Assembly (NCBI GenBank): GCA_028703175.1
Contig: JAQVNJ010000013.1
Location: 7,955 to 71,954, forward strand
Source of the DNA: JAAYCB01 sp012744395
GTDB taxonomy: Bacteria > Planctomycetota > Planctomycetia > Pirellulales > Thermoguttaceae
Direction of reading: 5' to 3'
Length of the DNA stretch: 64,000 bases
Below are positions 9,318 to 17,838 of this stretch, piece by piece. A model generated the notes under the pieces. It saw nothing but the letters and a program-made list of their open reading frames with translations. It made no database searches and was not told where the DNA came from. The stretch's first letter is position 1, and the number at the start of each line of letters is the position of its first letter. A program made the position numbers and the translations under genes.

Positions 9318-9509
9318 CTAAGCGCGCGGCTGCTCGATCCGGTTGACTTCCTTGCTGGTCAGCTTCTCCAGGTCCACCACCTCCCAGAGTGCCGACTGGT
9401 CCGGATCCTTGATGACGATCTTCCTGCCGATGCTCGCCTGATCGTCCGGGAGGAGGACTTGCTTGGTTTCGTCATCGCGCTGGATTGTGCATTTTCTGTA
9501 TTCTGTCAT
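9318..9509 (-). CDS. small unknown protein, 63 aa
   Basis: A short frame starting at ATG 9507-9509 has a good ribosome-binding site (AGGAGA) just upstream. The product is highly charged, with a predicted beta hairpin (RKCTIQRDDETKQVLLP) and a basic/acidic C-terminal half. It is not a recognised family. It lies downstream of the rrf2 gene on the same strand, with a gap of 123 bases, so it could be the last gene of that transcript. Confidence 0.55.
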   Translation of the reverse strand: MTEYRKCTIQRDDETKQVLLPDDQASIGRKIVIKDPDQSALWEVVDLEKLTSKEVNRIEQPRA

Positions 9510-9632
9510 GCCGTCTCCTTTTGCCCCGCCGGATCCAGAACCCCCTTCGCTCGCAGCAGAGTGAAACCCCGGCGGCGACCGCTGGTTTCGCGCGGTGGTG
9601 GGCGGAAACGGGGCAGCCGCCAGGCGCACCGG

Positions 9633-10067
9633 TCAAATATAGTACATCAGTTCGCCCTGGTCGCGCGCCCGATCGAGCAGGTCGGCGAAGCTGATCTCGC
9701 CGAGCAGTCGGCGTTCGACGGCGGCCACTTCCTGCCAGGCCGCGTTGAGGGCCTTCACGGCGGGCGAGTCGGGCGAGGCATTGCTCGACTTCCCCTCGCC
9801 ATTGCCCGCCCCTTCCATGGCTTCCATGACTTCGCCGAGCGAGATCCTGCCGGGATCGCGAACGAGGTGATACCCGCCGGCGGCGCCGCGGGTGCTGGCA
9901 ACGAGCCCCGCGCCTTTCAGTTGGAGCAGAATCTGCACCAGAAACCGCGGCGGCACGTCGTGCCGCTCGGCGATCGAACGGATCCGCACCGGTTGGCCGG
10001 ACCGGAAGCGTGACGCCAATTCAAGCATCGCGATGCATGCATATTCCGTCTTCGCGGAAATCTTCAT
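9633..10067 (-). CDS. Rrf2-family transcriptional regulator
   Basis: This 144-residue winged-helix protein begins MKISAKTEYACIAMLELA and carries the Rrf2 wing motif STRGAAGGYHLVRDP. Rrf2 members control iron-sulfur biogenesis (IscR) or sulfur metabolism (CymR). The three clustered cysteines that hold a [2Fe-2S] centre in IscR are absent between the DNA-binding domain and the C-terminus (only Cys11 is present), which favours a CymR-like, cluster-free sensor. Its ATG overlaps the stop of the APS reductase gene (ATGA, 10064-10067). Co-transcription with cysH and the nearby suf genes suggest it governs sulfur assimilation. Confidence 0.88.
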   Translation of the reverse strand: MKISAKTEYACIAMLELASRFRSGQPVRIRSIAERHDVPPRFLVQILLQLKGAGLVASTRGAAGGYHLVRDPGRISLGEVMEAMEGAGNGEGKSSNASPDSPAVKALNAAWQEVAAVERRLLGEISFADLLDRARDQGELMYYI

Positions 10068-10807
10068 GGATTGCGACCGTCCTGCTCTTCGTCCGCGGTA
10101 TGCAGACCGCACTCGGTTTTTGCCGTCCCGCTCCAGCGTCCGGCGCGCTCATCCTCGCCAAACAGGACCGGCCGCGTGCACGGCCAGCAGCCCACGCTCG
10201 GATAGCCTTGGTCGTGAAGCGGGTTGTAGGGGATGTTCTCCTCCGTGATCCGTTTCCAGACCTGCGCCTTTGTCCAGTTGGCCAACGGACTGATCTTCAC
10301 CAACCCGAATTTCTTGTCCCAGCCGACGATCGCCGTCTTGGCTCGGTGGGGACTCTGGTCCCGGCGGATGCCGCTCATCCACCCGGTGAATCCCCGCACG
10401 TGCTCGCGGAGGACCTTGATCTTCCGGTCGAAGCAGCAACGATCCGAATCCCGCTCGTAGAGCGGGCCCCCGTGCTCGCGCTCGTAGTCCGCGACGCTCA
10501 ACTCCGGCCGGGCCAACGCCACCTCGATCCCGTAACGCTCCGCAATCCGGTCGCGAAGCGTCAACGTCTCCTGAAACTGGTAACCCGTATCCAAATTAAA
10601 CACATAAACCCGCGGCTCGATCCTCGCCAGCATCGACAGGATCACGCAGCCCTCCGGCCCGAACGCCGTGGCCATCGTCAAACGCGGAAAATGATGCTCG
10701 ACCGCCCAGGTGATGATTTCTTCAGGGCTGGCGGTCTCAAGCCCGCGGCTGGCTCGTTGGAGTTGCTCGGCCCATTCCGCCGTCAACCCCTGGCCACCTT
10801 GAGCCAT
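10064..10807 (-). CDS. cysH: assimilatory APS reductase (CysH family, Fe-S type)
   Basis: This 247-residue protein of the PAPS/APS reductase family reduces activated sulfate to sulfite with a thioredoxin-like donor. It shows the P-loop-like ATAFGPEGCV segment, the LDTGYQ motif, and the catalytic ECGLH near the end. The extra cysteine pairs, CC in SDRCCFDRK and CxxC in VGCWPCTR, are the [4Fe-4S] ligands diagnostic of adenylylsulfate (APS) reductases rather than PAPS enzymes. The ATG at 10807 gives the usual family length; an in-frame ATG at 10903 would add 32 unconserved residues. The gene overlaps rrf2 by four bases. A plausible promoter lies at 10991-11019. Confidence 0.88.
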   Translation of the reverse strand: MAQGGQGLTAEWAEQLQRASRGLETASPEEIITWAVEHHFPRLTMATAFGPEGCVILSMLARIEPRVYVFNLDTGYQFQETLTLRDRIAERYGIEVALARPELSVADYEREHGGPLYERDSDRCCFDRKIKVLREHVRGFTGWMSGIRRDQSPHRAKTAIVGWDKKFGLVKISPLANWTKAQVWKRITEENIPYNPLHDQGYPSVGCWPCTRPVLFGEDERAGRWSGTAKTECGLHTADEEQDGRNP

Positions 10808-10990
10808 CGAAGCGGGCCGTGGATGTTCGACATCTCCTTCCGCCCCAACAGCCGATCGAGCGGGACCGATGGCCTGACCGGGATACATAATCTTTCCGCT
10901 CATCCTATGAAGAAATGGGAGGCCGTGCAAACGTGCTGCCCAGCGCGAGCGATGGCTTCGGCGGGCAGAAGAAACGCCAGACAACGCACA

Positions 10991-11019
10991 ATGTTATCTA
11001 TGTTCGTCAACAAAGTCAA
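10991..11019 (-). promoter_or_regulatory. candidate sigma70 promoter for the cysH-rrf2 operon
   Basis: Read on the minus strand, TTGACT (11014-11019) is followed after exactly 17 bases by TAACAT (10991-10996), in sequence clearly AT-richer than the surrounding coding DNA. It points towards cysH. This is pattern-based only. Confidence 0.45.
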
Positions 11020-11041
11020 GATAATTCAGTTTTCTGAGTCA

Positions 11042-11081
11042 TCGGTCTCTGAGCGAACCGTCTCGGTCTCTGAGCGAACCG
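11042..11081. repeat. two 19-bp direct repeats spaced 21 bp apart, operator-like
   Basis: The 19-base word TCGGTCTCTGAGCGAACCG occurs at 11042-11060 and again at 11063-11081. The 21-bp period is two helical turns, so both copies face the same side of the DNA. They lie just upstream of the cysH promoter candidate and about 100 bases from rhaB, consistent with an operator for an activator or repressor of either transcript. Confidence 0.5.
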
Positions 11082-11181
11082 CCCGAGGGGTTGACGCAAG
11101 GCTCCGCGTTGGCCACGATTTGCCGAATGGGATTGGGCGGCCTCGGGTTGGACACTTGCGCTTCGGGAGTGAAGGAAGACG

Positions 11182-12696
11182 ATGGCGGACAAGGCATATC
11201 TGGCAATCGACATGGGGGCTTCGAGCGGTCGGCACGTTGTGGGCCGATTCGATGGAAGGTTGATCGGTCTGGAGGAGGTCTACCGGTTCGACAACGGGCC
11301 GGTGGACGTTGCCGGCAGCCTCTACTGGGACCTGCTCGCCCAGTGGACCCACGTGACCGAGGGGATGCGCGCGGCCGGCGCTGGCTATGCCGGTCGCATC
11401 GCCAGTGTCGGCGTCGACACGTGGGGGGTCGACTTTGGACTGCTCGGCCGCGGCGATCAACTGCTCGGCAATCCCTACCATTATCGCGACGCCCGCACGG
11501 GCGGCATGATGGCCCGGGCCGAGGAGTTCGTCTCGCGCGAGGAGATTTTTCGCCACTCGGGTCTCCAGTTCATGCAACTGAACACCCTCTACCAGCTGCT
11601 GGCCATGAAGCTCTCCAATTCTCCCCTGTTGGACGTGGCCGAGACCCTGCTGATGATGCCCGACCTGTTCCACTGGCTGATGACCGGCCAGAAATGCAGC
11701 GAGTTGACGGACGCAACGACGACCCAGTTCTACAACCCCGTCCGCAGGGCTTGGTCCACGGATTTGCTGGAGAAGATGCATCTTCCGACGGCCATTCTCG
11801 GCCCGATCGTCGAGCCGGGGACGAACCTGGGCCGCCTCCGCGAGGCCTTGGCCGCGGAGACGCGCCTGGCGGCTGCCGACGTTGTCTTGCCCGGCAGCCA
11901 TGACACGGCCAGCGCCGTGATGGCCGTTCCCGCCGCCTCCCAGCCCGGCCAGAAGCCCGATTGGTGCTACATCAGCCTGGGCACGTGGGCGCTGATGGGC
12001 GTCGAGTCGCCCCAGCCGCTGGTCAACGACGAGGTGATGCGGATGAATTTCACCAACGAGGGCGGCGTCGGCGGCACCACCCGGCTGCTCAAGAACATCT
12101 GCGGGCTCTGGCTCGTGCAGCAGTGCCGGCAGGCGTGGAACCAGTCGGGCAAGCAGTGGGACTGGGAGGACCTGAACCGGATGTCGGCCGCCGCCAAGCC
12201 GCTCGTTGCATTTATCGATCCGGACGCGGCGGATTTCCTTGCCCCCAAGGACATGCCCGAGGCGATCCGCCAGTTCACGCGGCGAACCGGGCAGACGGTG
12301 CCCGAGGACGAGGGCGCTGTTCTGCGCTGCGCACTGGACAGCCTGGCGATGAAATCGCGCTACGTGCTGGCGATGTGCGAGCAGCTCAACGGCGGCCCGA
12401 TCCGCACGATCCATATCGTCGGGGGCGGGACCCAGAACCGGCAGCTCTGCCAGGCAATCGCCGACGCCTGCGGCCGCCGCGTCGTCGCCGGTCCGATCGA
12501 AGCCACTGCGATCGGAAACCTGATGATGCAGGCCGTGGCCGCCGGCGACGTGGGCGGGATCGCCGAGGCGCGGGAAGTGATTCGCAACAGCTTTCCCGTC
12601 GAGGAGTACGAGCCGCGCCAGACCGCCGCTTGGGACGACGCGTACGGGCGGTTTTTGAAGACCGTCGGCGATGGACAGCAGGCCGCGGAAAGTTGA
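11182..12696 (+). CDS. rhaB: rhamnulokinase
   Basis: This 504-residue FGGY-family kinase phosphorylates L-rhamnulose. The N-terminal ATPase-fold half has YLAIDMGASSGRHVVG and VGVDTWGVDFGLL; the second half has GSHDTASAV, the SLGTWALMG segment, NEGGVGGTTRLLKN and the nucleotide-binding IVGGGTQN. These match RhaB rather than xylulokinase or glycerol kinase. It is followed after about 100 bases by a same-strand Gfo/Idh/MocA oxidoreductase; other rhamnose genes (isomerase, aldolase) are not in the window. Planctomycetes commonly degrade rhamnose- and fucose-rich polysaccharides, which fits the secreted hydrolases nearby. Confidence 0.92.
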   Translation: MADKAYLAIDMGASSGRHVVGRFDGRLIGLEEVYRFDNGPVDVAGSLYWDLLAQWTHVTEGMRAAGAGYAGRIASVGVDTWGVDFGLLGRGDQLLGNPYHYRDARTGGMMARAEEFVSREEIFRHSGLQFMQLNTLYQLLAMKLSNSPLLDVAETLLMMPDLFHWLMTGQKCSELTDATTTQFYNPVRRAWSTDLLEKMHLPTAILGPIVEPGTNLGRLREALAAETRLAAADVVLPGSHDTASAVMAVPAASQPGQKPDWCYISLGTWALMGVESPQPLVNDEVMRMNFTNEGGVGGTTRLLKNICGLWLVQQCRQAWNQSGKQWDWEDLNRMSAAAKPLVAFIDPDAADFLAPKDMPEAIRQFTRRTGQTVPEDEGAVLRCALDSLAMKSRYVLAMCEQLNGGPIRTIHIVGGGTQNRQLCQAIADACGRRVVAGPIEATAIGNLMMQAVAAGDVGGIAEAREVIRNSFPVEEYEPRQTAAWDDAYGRFLKTVGDGQQAAES

Positions 12697-12797
12697 CAAT
12701 GGAGACCTGAACAAGATTGGCTGGCGGCAGATGGCGGCGCGGCTGCGCTCACCGAGGACTGTCCGCCGCCTGTTGTCTAGCAGAGCGGAGCACCTCA

Positions 12798-13823
12798 ATG
12801 ATCAACGTTGGAATTTGCGGCCTGGGTTTCATGGGCATGATTCATTACCTCGCGTACCAGAAGGTTCGCGGGGCGAAGGTCAAGGCGATCTGCGAGAAGA
12901 TTCCCGAGCGATTGGCCGGCGATTGGCGGTCGATCAAGGGCAACTTCGGACCGCGCGGCAAGAAGATGAACCTGGCGGGAATCGCCACCTACAGCGAGCT
13001 GGAGAAGATGCTTGCCGATCCGAACATCGACATGGTCGACATCTGCCTGCCGCCCTGCGCGCATGCCGAGACGGCGATCGCCGCGCTGAAGGCGGGCAAG
13101 CACGTGCTCTGCGAAAAGCCGATCGCCCTGGCCGTCGACGATGCCCGGCGGATGGTCAAGACCGCCAACCAGGCCGGCAAGATGCTGATGATCGCCCACG
13201 TGCTGCCGTTCTTCGCGGCCTACCGGTTCGCCTTGAACACGATCCAGAGCAAGAAGTACGGCCGCTTCCTCGGCGGCAATTTCACCCGCGTCATCTCCGA
13301 TCCCCTCTGGCTGAAGGACTTCTACGACCCCAACGGCTGCGGCGGACCGATGGTCGACCTCCACATCCACGACGCCCACTTCATCCGCCTGATCTGCGGC
13401 ATGCCCAAGGCGGTCCATTCCGTCGGCCGCATGCGCGGCCGGGTCGCCGAGTACTTCAACACGCAGTTCCTCTGTAGCGATCCTTCGCTCGTCGTCACCG
13501 CCACGAGCGGGGTGATCAACCAGCAGGGGCGCCCGTTCACCAACGGCTACGAGATTCACCTCCAGCGGGCGACGCTGCTCTTCGAGTCCTGGACGCAGAC
13601 GCCGGTGACCGTGCTGACCGACGACGGCCGCGTCCGCCGGCCCAAGTTCACATCCGGCACCGACGAGACGGACGACTTCGCGGCCGAGCTGACCGAGGCC
13701 ACCAAGGCCGTCGCCACGGGCAAGCCCTCGAAACTCCTCGACGGCCAGCTCGCCCTCGACGCCCTGATCCTCGGCCAGAAGCAGACCGAGTCGATCGTGA
13801 AACGCCGCCCGGTCAGAGTCTGA
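12798..13823 (+). CDS. Gfo/Idh/MocA-family oxidoreductase
   Basis: This 341-residue protein begins with a Rossmann fold (INVGICGLGFMGMIHYLAY), followed by the family motif HVLCEKPIAL near residue 107 and a C-terminal dehydrogenase domain containing DLHIHDAHFIRLI. The Lys of EKP and the downstream Asp/His are the usual catalytic residues. Members oxidise or epimerise sugars and sugar-like polyols using NAD(P). There is no signal peptide, so it is cytoplasmic. Substrate is unknown; it lies about 100 bases downstream of rhaB on the same strand. Confidence 0.9.
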   Translation: MINVGICGLGFMGMIHYLAYQKVRGAKVKAICEKIPERLAGDWRSIKGNFGPRGKKMNLAGIATYSELEKMLADPNIDMVDICLPPCAHAETAIAALKAGKHVLCEKPIALAVDDARRMVKTANQAGKMLMIAHVLPFFAAYRFALNTIQSKKYGRFLGGNFTRVISDPLWLKDFYDPNGCGGPMVDLHIHDAHFIRLICGMPKAVHSVGRMRGRVAEYFNTQFLCSDPSLVVTATSGVINQQGRPFTNGYEIHLQRATLLFESWTQTPVTVLTDDGRVRRPKFTSGTDETDDFAAELTEATKAVATGKPSKLLDGQLALDALILGQKQTESIVKRRPVRV

Positions 13824-13887
13824 TGCCGGCGGGAACACATCCCCGGCCCGCCGGGCCGCGCCGCGCAATCCGCGATGGAGTCTCGGA

Positions 13888-15027
13888 ATGGCAGATCCGC
13901 CGACCACGTCGCCGCTCGATCGCCAGAGCGCCCGGCGGCTCGACGAGTTCTACGCGCGCTTGCAGCAAGAAGCGGAGAACTTCATCGGCTACCCCTGCAA
14001 CGCGGATTTCGACTACCGCGACCTGTTCCGCTTCCTCGCGTTTCCGATCAACAACGTCGGCGATCCGTTCGTGCCCAGCAACTTCCACCTGAACACCCAC
14101 GCGTTCGAGTGCGAGGTGCTCGATGCGTTCCGCGAGTTGACCGGCGCAAGCGGCGGCGATGTCTGGGGGTATGTAACCAGCGGCGGCACCGAAGGCAACA
14201 TGTACGGGATCTTTCTCGGCCGCGAGCTGTTTCCCGACGGGCTGGTCTACTACTCGGAAGACACCCACTACTCGGTCAGCAAGATCCTCCGCTGCCTGCA
14301 CGTGCGGAACATCATGATCAAGAGCGCCGCGGACGGGCGGATCGACCTGGAGGACCTGCGGGAGACGATCCGCATCCACCGCGACGTGCCGCCGATCGTC
14401 TTCGCCAACGTCGGAACCACGATGAAGGGGGCGACCGACGAGATCGCCGGAATCCGGCAGATCTTCGACGACCTGGCGATCCCCTCGCATTACATCCACG
14501 CCGACGCCGCGCTCAGCGGAATGATCCTGCCGTTCGTCGCCGACCCCGAGCCATGGGATTTCTCGGCCGGCGTCGACAGCATCAGCATCAGCGGCCACAA
14601 GATGATCGGTTCGCCGATCCCCTGCGGCGCGGCGCTCGCCCGGCGGCAGAACGTGGAACGGATCGCCCGCCACATCGAGTATGTCGGCACCCTCGACACG
14701 ACGCTCTCCGGCTCGCGGAACGCGATCGCCCCGCTCTTCCTCTGGTACGCGTTCCGCACGGTGGGCGTGGCCGGCTTCCGCCGCAACATCGAGCGCTGCT
14801 TGGAAACGGCCGATTACGCCATCGAGCGGTTGAACCGGGCCGGCCGCCACGCCTGGCGGCACAAGAATTCGATCACCGTCGTCTTCGATCGGCCCGCGAT
14901 CGAGGTCGCCAGCAAGTGGCAGATCGCCGTCCACGGCAAGATCGGCCACCTGATCACCATGCCCCACGTCACCCGCGAGCATATCGACCGGTTCGTGGAA
15001 GACATAGAGAGGGCCAGTGGCCAATGA
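13888..15027 (+). CDS. hdc: PLP-dependent histidine decarboxylase
   Basis: This 379-residue group II amino-acid decarboxylase resembles the short (about 378 aa) bacterial histidine decarboxylases. It has NTHAFECEVLDAF, WGYVTSGGTEGNMYGI, the conserved Asp206 in HADAALSG, and the PLP-binding Lys238 in SGHKMIGSP. The predicted product is histamine. Acid-resistance or siderophore pathways, the usual settings, are not visible. A glutamate or serine decarboxylase role is less likely from these motifs. The TGA stop (15025-15027) lies inside the first unit of a heptameric repeat array, and an ACT-domain gene follows. Confidence 0.85.
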   Translation: MADPPTTSPLDRQSARRLDEFYARLQQEAENFIGYPCNADFDYRDLFRFLAFPINNVGDPFVPSNFHLNTHAFECEVLDAFRELTGASGGDVWGYVTSGGTEGNMYGIFLGRELFPDGLVYYSEDTHYSVSKILRCLHVRNIMIKSAADGRIDLEDLRETIRIHRDVPPIVFANVGTTMKGATDEIAGIRQIFDDLAIPSHYIHADAALSGMILPFVADPEPWDFSAGVDSISISGHKMIGSPIPCGAALARRQNVERIARHIEYVGTLDTTLSGSRNAIAPLFLWYAFRTVGVAGFRRNIERCLETADYAIERLNRAGRHAWRHKNSITVVFDRPAIEVASKWQIAVHGKIGHLITMPHVTREHIDRFVEDIERASGQ

Positions 15028-15090
15028 CCAGGGTTCAATGTTCAAGGCTCGATGACCAACGTTCGATGTTCAATGTTCAAGGACCGGTGG
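15021..15090 (+). repeat. heptameric repeat array, left arm, at the hdc stop codon
   Basis: Ten consecutive 7-base units can be read from 15021: CCAATGA, CCAGGGT, TCAATGT, TCAAGGC, TCGATGA, CCAACGT, TCGATGT, TCAATGT, TCAAGGA, CCGGTGG. The first unit contains the hdc stop codon. It faces a complementary-sense array at 15097-15145. Confidence 0.75.
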
Positions 15091-15096
15091 CTTTTT

Positions 15097-15145
15097 AGTC
15101 ATTGAATCTTGAACCTTGGTCATTCTGCCTGTAACCTCTAACCTT
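15097..15145 (-). repeat. heptameric repeat array, right arm, inverted
   Basis: On the plus strand the units are AGTCATT, GAATCTT, GAACCTT, GGTCATT, CTGCCTG, TAACCTC, TAACCTT. Read on the minus strand these become AATGACC/AAGGTTC-type words, the same words as in the left arm at 15021-15090. The arms are separated by six bases and would form a mismatched hairpin in RNA. The array ends 12 bases before the ACT gene. Confidence 0.7.
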
Positions 15146-15157
15146 GTGACCCGTCTC

Positions 15158-15562
15158 ATGATGAAAGAAATCATCATCGTCAGCGACGACCGGCCTGGCA
15201 TGGTGGCGGAGATCGCCGAGGCCCTGGCAGCCGTGCACGTCAACATCGAGTCGCTCGATGTCGAGACGATCGGTGGATCGAAGGTCGCCGCGTTGACCGT
15301 CGACCGCTACGACGACGCCCTCCGCGGATTGGCCCGCACGCGATTCCAGGCGATCAGCGAGGATGCCCTGGTGCTCCAACTTGCCGACAAGCCGGGCGAA
15401 CTGGCCCGGATCACCCGCCGGCTCAAGGACGCGCGGATCGACGTTCGCAGCGTCCGCATCCTCCGCCGCGAGTCTGGCACGGGCATCATTGCCGTCGCCA
15501 CGGACCGCAACCGCGATGCCCGAGAATTGCTCGGCGACGTGCTCGTTTCGTGGCCCCGCTAG
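15158..15562 (+). CDS. ACT-domain regulatory protein
   Basis: This 134-residue protein is built of two consecutive ACT domains: residues about 4-65 (IIIVSDDRPGMVAEIAEALA) and 70-134 (LQLADKPGELARITRRLKD). There is no catalytic domain. ACT domains bind amino acids and act as allosteric sensors; the repeated DxPG(M/E) turn is the ligand-binding loop. It may sense an amino acid for a neighbouring enzyme, with histidine decarboxylase the obvious candidate, but the heptad repeat element separates them. Start codons at 15158 and 15161 are equally possible. Confidence 0.8.
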   Translation: MMKEIIIVSDDRPGMVAEIAEALAAVHVNIESLDVETIGGSKVAALTVDRYDDALRGLARTRFQAISEDALVLQLADKPGELARITRRLKDARIDVRSVRILRRESGTGIIAVATDRNRDARELLGDVLVSWPR

Positions 15563-15688
15563 GATGCCGTGATCGCCGCGCCGCCGCGCGCTCGCGGGGG
15601 GGAGGCGTCGATTGGCCGCCCCGGGCCCGGCACAAGTCGCGGCAACCAGGGGCCGTCGCCGCCAACCATCCCGATCCGGAGCCCCGAA

Positions 15689-16684
15689 TTGCCTGACAAA
15701 CCGTCTTCCCTGGCGCCGCCGGTCGACGAGACGCCCCGGCCCCAACCGCGGCGGGTTCGGTTTCTGGTCCGCTTCGTGCTCGTGCCGGGCGGCGTGATTC
15801 TTGCCGCCGTACTCGCACTGGCGATCATCCGCTGGTGGGCCTTTCCCCCGCCAACGGCCTGCCAGCTTGCCGAGACGATCGAAAGGTCCGGGGGCAACAC
15901 CCGCTGGCGGGCGGCCATGCAACTGGCCGCCATGCTCGCCGATCCGCCGCAGGCTGCGCTGCGCCGCGACCGCCGCCTGGCCGGGCAGCTCGCCGCAGTC
16001 CTCCGCCGCGAGCTGACGTCCGGCGGGCAGGACGCGACGCTCTGCGTGTTTCTCTGCCGCGCCCTGGGCGAGTTCCAGGTCGACGCATCCCTGCCGGTCC
16101 TCGCCAACGCGGCCGCCAGCCGCAACGACCCCGTGCGGCGTTCGGCCGTCGAGTCGCTGGCGATCCTCGCCGACCGGCTCGGTGGGGACGATGTCTGGTC
16201 TTCCAGCGGGGTGCGGGATGCGATCCTCCAGGCATCGCGGACCTCTGCGCCGGCGCTCCGCGCCGCGGCCGCGTTCACACTCGGCGTCGTGGGCAACCTC
16301 GAAGCCCAACAGCGCCTGGAATCGATGCTCGCCGATGAAGACGTGATCGTCCGCTACAACGCGGCCACCGCGCTGGCTCGGACGGGCAACGGCCGGGCGG
16401 TCGGCGTGCTCCTGGAGATGCTGGCGCCCGACCAGGCGGCCGCGCTGGCCGGCGCGGCGGACGAGGCGGCGCGAATCCGCCAGCGGGAGACGATCCACGC
16501 CAACGCGCTGGAAGCCGTCGGGCAACTGCTCAACGCCAACCCGGCGATTGGGATCGGGGGGTTCGAGGATGCCCTCGCCAGGCTGCGGCAATCGCGGCCG
16601 CCGACGACGATCCTGGCGAGAATCGAGAGGCTAGTCGACGAAGATCGCCTTCATCAGGCGGAAAAACCCCTGCTTGCGCTCTGA
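15689..16684 (+). CDS. membrane-anchored HEAT-repeat protein
   Basis: This protein of about 331 residues has a Pro-rich cytoplasmic N-terminus, one transmembrane helix (VLVPGGVILAAVLALAIIRW, about residues 29-48), and a long alpha-helical region with HEAT/PBS-lyase-type repeats such as DPVRRSAVESLAILA, APALRAAAAFTLGVVG and VRYNAATALARTGN. Such solenoids mediate protein contacts; no enzymatic function is implied. The start is uncertain: TTG 15689 has a CCGGAG site eight bases upstream, while a GTG at 15569 would add 40 low-complexity residues. The 3' end overlaps the convergent GH-like gene by 54 bases. Confidence 0.75.
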   Translation: MPDKPSSLAPPVDETPRPQPRRVRFLVRFVLVPGGVILAAVLALAIIRWWAFPPPTACQLAETIERSGGNTRWRAAMQLAAMLADPPQAALRRDRRLAGQLAAVLRRELTSGGQDATLCVFLCRALGEFQVDASLPVLANAAASRNDPVRRSAVESLAILADRLGGDDVWSSSGVRDAILQASRTSAPALRAAAAFTLGVVGNLEAQQRLESMLADEDVIVRYNAATALARTGNGRAVGVLLEMLAPDQAAALAGAADEAARIRQRETIHANALEAVGQLLNANPAIGIGGFEDALARLRQSRPPTTILARIERLVDEDRLHQAEKPLLAL

Positions 16685-17725
16685 ACAGATGCCCCAGTTG
16701 ACGGGCACGCTCTGGTAGCCTTCGTCGAAGCCCTCGCCCTTCCTGCGGAAATCGAAGTAGCCCCAGGAGGCGCGGGCCCGCGTCGCCGCGATGAAGTTGT
16801 TCTCCGGCTTGTCGAAGTCGAAGTGGTCGTCCTCGTTGAAAACGATCGGCTTCGGCCGGTACGAGGGGAGCGCGCGAACCTGCTCGACGATTTCCCCGAT
16901 GCGCTCCGGGCGGCTGACGCCGTTGCCGTGCAGCAAGACGAAGTCCGACGCCTTGATCACGCGGTCCGGAGGCAGCGTGTTGCCATTGAAGCTGGTGGAC
17001 ACGAGCAATCGCCGGCCGCCGCGCTGATGGCTCCGGACCCGTTCGATCAACTCGTGCACGCGGTCCTGCTTGATGATCGCGTGATCGTACTTGGCATTGT
17101 TGCATTCGTTGGCAACTTCAATGAGCACGTTGGTGAAGCCCTTGTCAAGGACCCAGCGGGTCGCATTGTCGACAGCCCGGATGACCGCCTCTTCCCCAGC
17201 GAGCCGTTCGTCCTGCCCGAAATAGAAGTAGCCGAGGATCACCACGATCCCCAGGCGGTCGGCCTGGCGGACGATCCTCTCCATCCGTTCGGCATAGTCC
17301 TTGCGGAGATTGCCGCCGGCGTCGAAGCCGCTGTTCTCCCAGGGTTGGGAGCGAGAATAGCCCTCGGGGCTCCCGCCCTGGAAATTGATCGTGAACGCCA
17401 GCAGGCCATGCTCGCGCCACAAGGGCATTGCGGCGATGAATTCCCGCGTGTTCCGCTCGCGGTCCCATTTGCCCGAATCCGGGTATTTCCACCTGGCGAC
17501 GGTCTCCGGATTCCGGTCGTCGAAGACTCCCTGGACCATGCGCAAGTTGGGCAGCAGCCCTTCCAGAACGGCTCCCCGCCAGGTACGTCCCCGGTACGTC
17601 GGCACGCCGTTGATGAGGAATTTATCGCCGGCGATGGCGATTGAAGTGGCCGGCTCGAATGCGGCGGCGGGGAGCGTCGCCGGGCAGGCCGCCAGGGCGG
17701 CAAGCAGGGTAAGGATGGTCTTCAT
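16631..17725 (-). CDS. secreted glycoside-hydrolase-like protein (cellulase-type TIM barrel)
   Basis: This 364-residue protein has a signal peptide (MKTILTLLAALAACPATLPA). The TIM-barrel domain begins with a NGVPTYRGRTW segment typical of GH5-like enzymes. Glu207 in IEVANEC follows an Asn, as expected for the acid/base residue at the end of strand 4, and Glu298 in IVFNEDD is a plausible nucleophile at strand 7. A beta-glycan hydrolase role is inferred; no precise GH family is assigned. Its 3' end overlaps the HEAT gene by 54 bases. It is downstream of the BNR gene on the same strand, with 113 bases between them. Confidence 0.78.
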   Translation of the reverse strand: MKTILTLLAALAACPATLPAAAFEPATSIAIAGDKFLINGVPTYRGRTWRGAVLEGLLPNLRMVQGVFDDRNPETVARWKYPDSGKWDRERNTREFIAAMPLWREHGLLAFTINFQGGSPEGYSRSQPWENSGFDAGGNLRKDYAERMERIVRQADRLGIVVILGYFYFGQDERLAGEEAVIRAVDNATRWVLDKGFTNVLIEVANECNNAKYDHAIIKQDRVHELIERVRSHQRGGRRLLVSTSFNGNTLPPDRVIKASDFVLLHGNGVSRPERIGEIVEQVRALPSYRPKPIVFNEDDHFDFDKPENNFIAATRARASWGYFDFRRKGEGFDEGYQSVPVNWGICSERKQGFFRLMKAIFVD

Positions 17726-17838
17726 GGCTCGGTGGGACTTGGGTTTTGAGGGGGCCGCGGAGCGTGTTGCCCGCGATTATGGCCTGCCGGGGGCGGGCCG
17801 TTAACACGAAGAGCGAACCGGCCGCTTGGCGGTCGCCT

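Larger units (their letters stand above)
10808..11181. other. divergent regulatory region between cysH-rrf2 and rhaB
   Basis: The stretch holds an AT-rich minus-strand promoter candidate (10991-11019) and a pair of 19-bp direct repeats (11042-11060 and 11063-11081). The rhaB side has an AAGGAAG ribosome-binding site before 11182. No further gene is supported. Confidence 0.5.
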
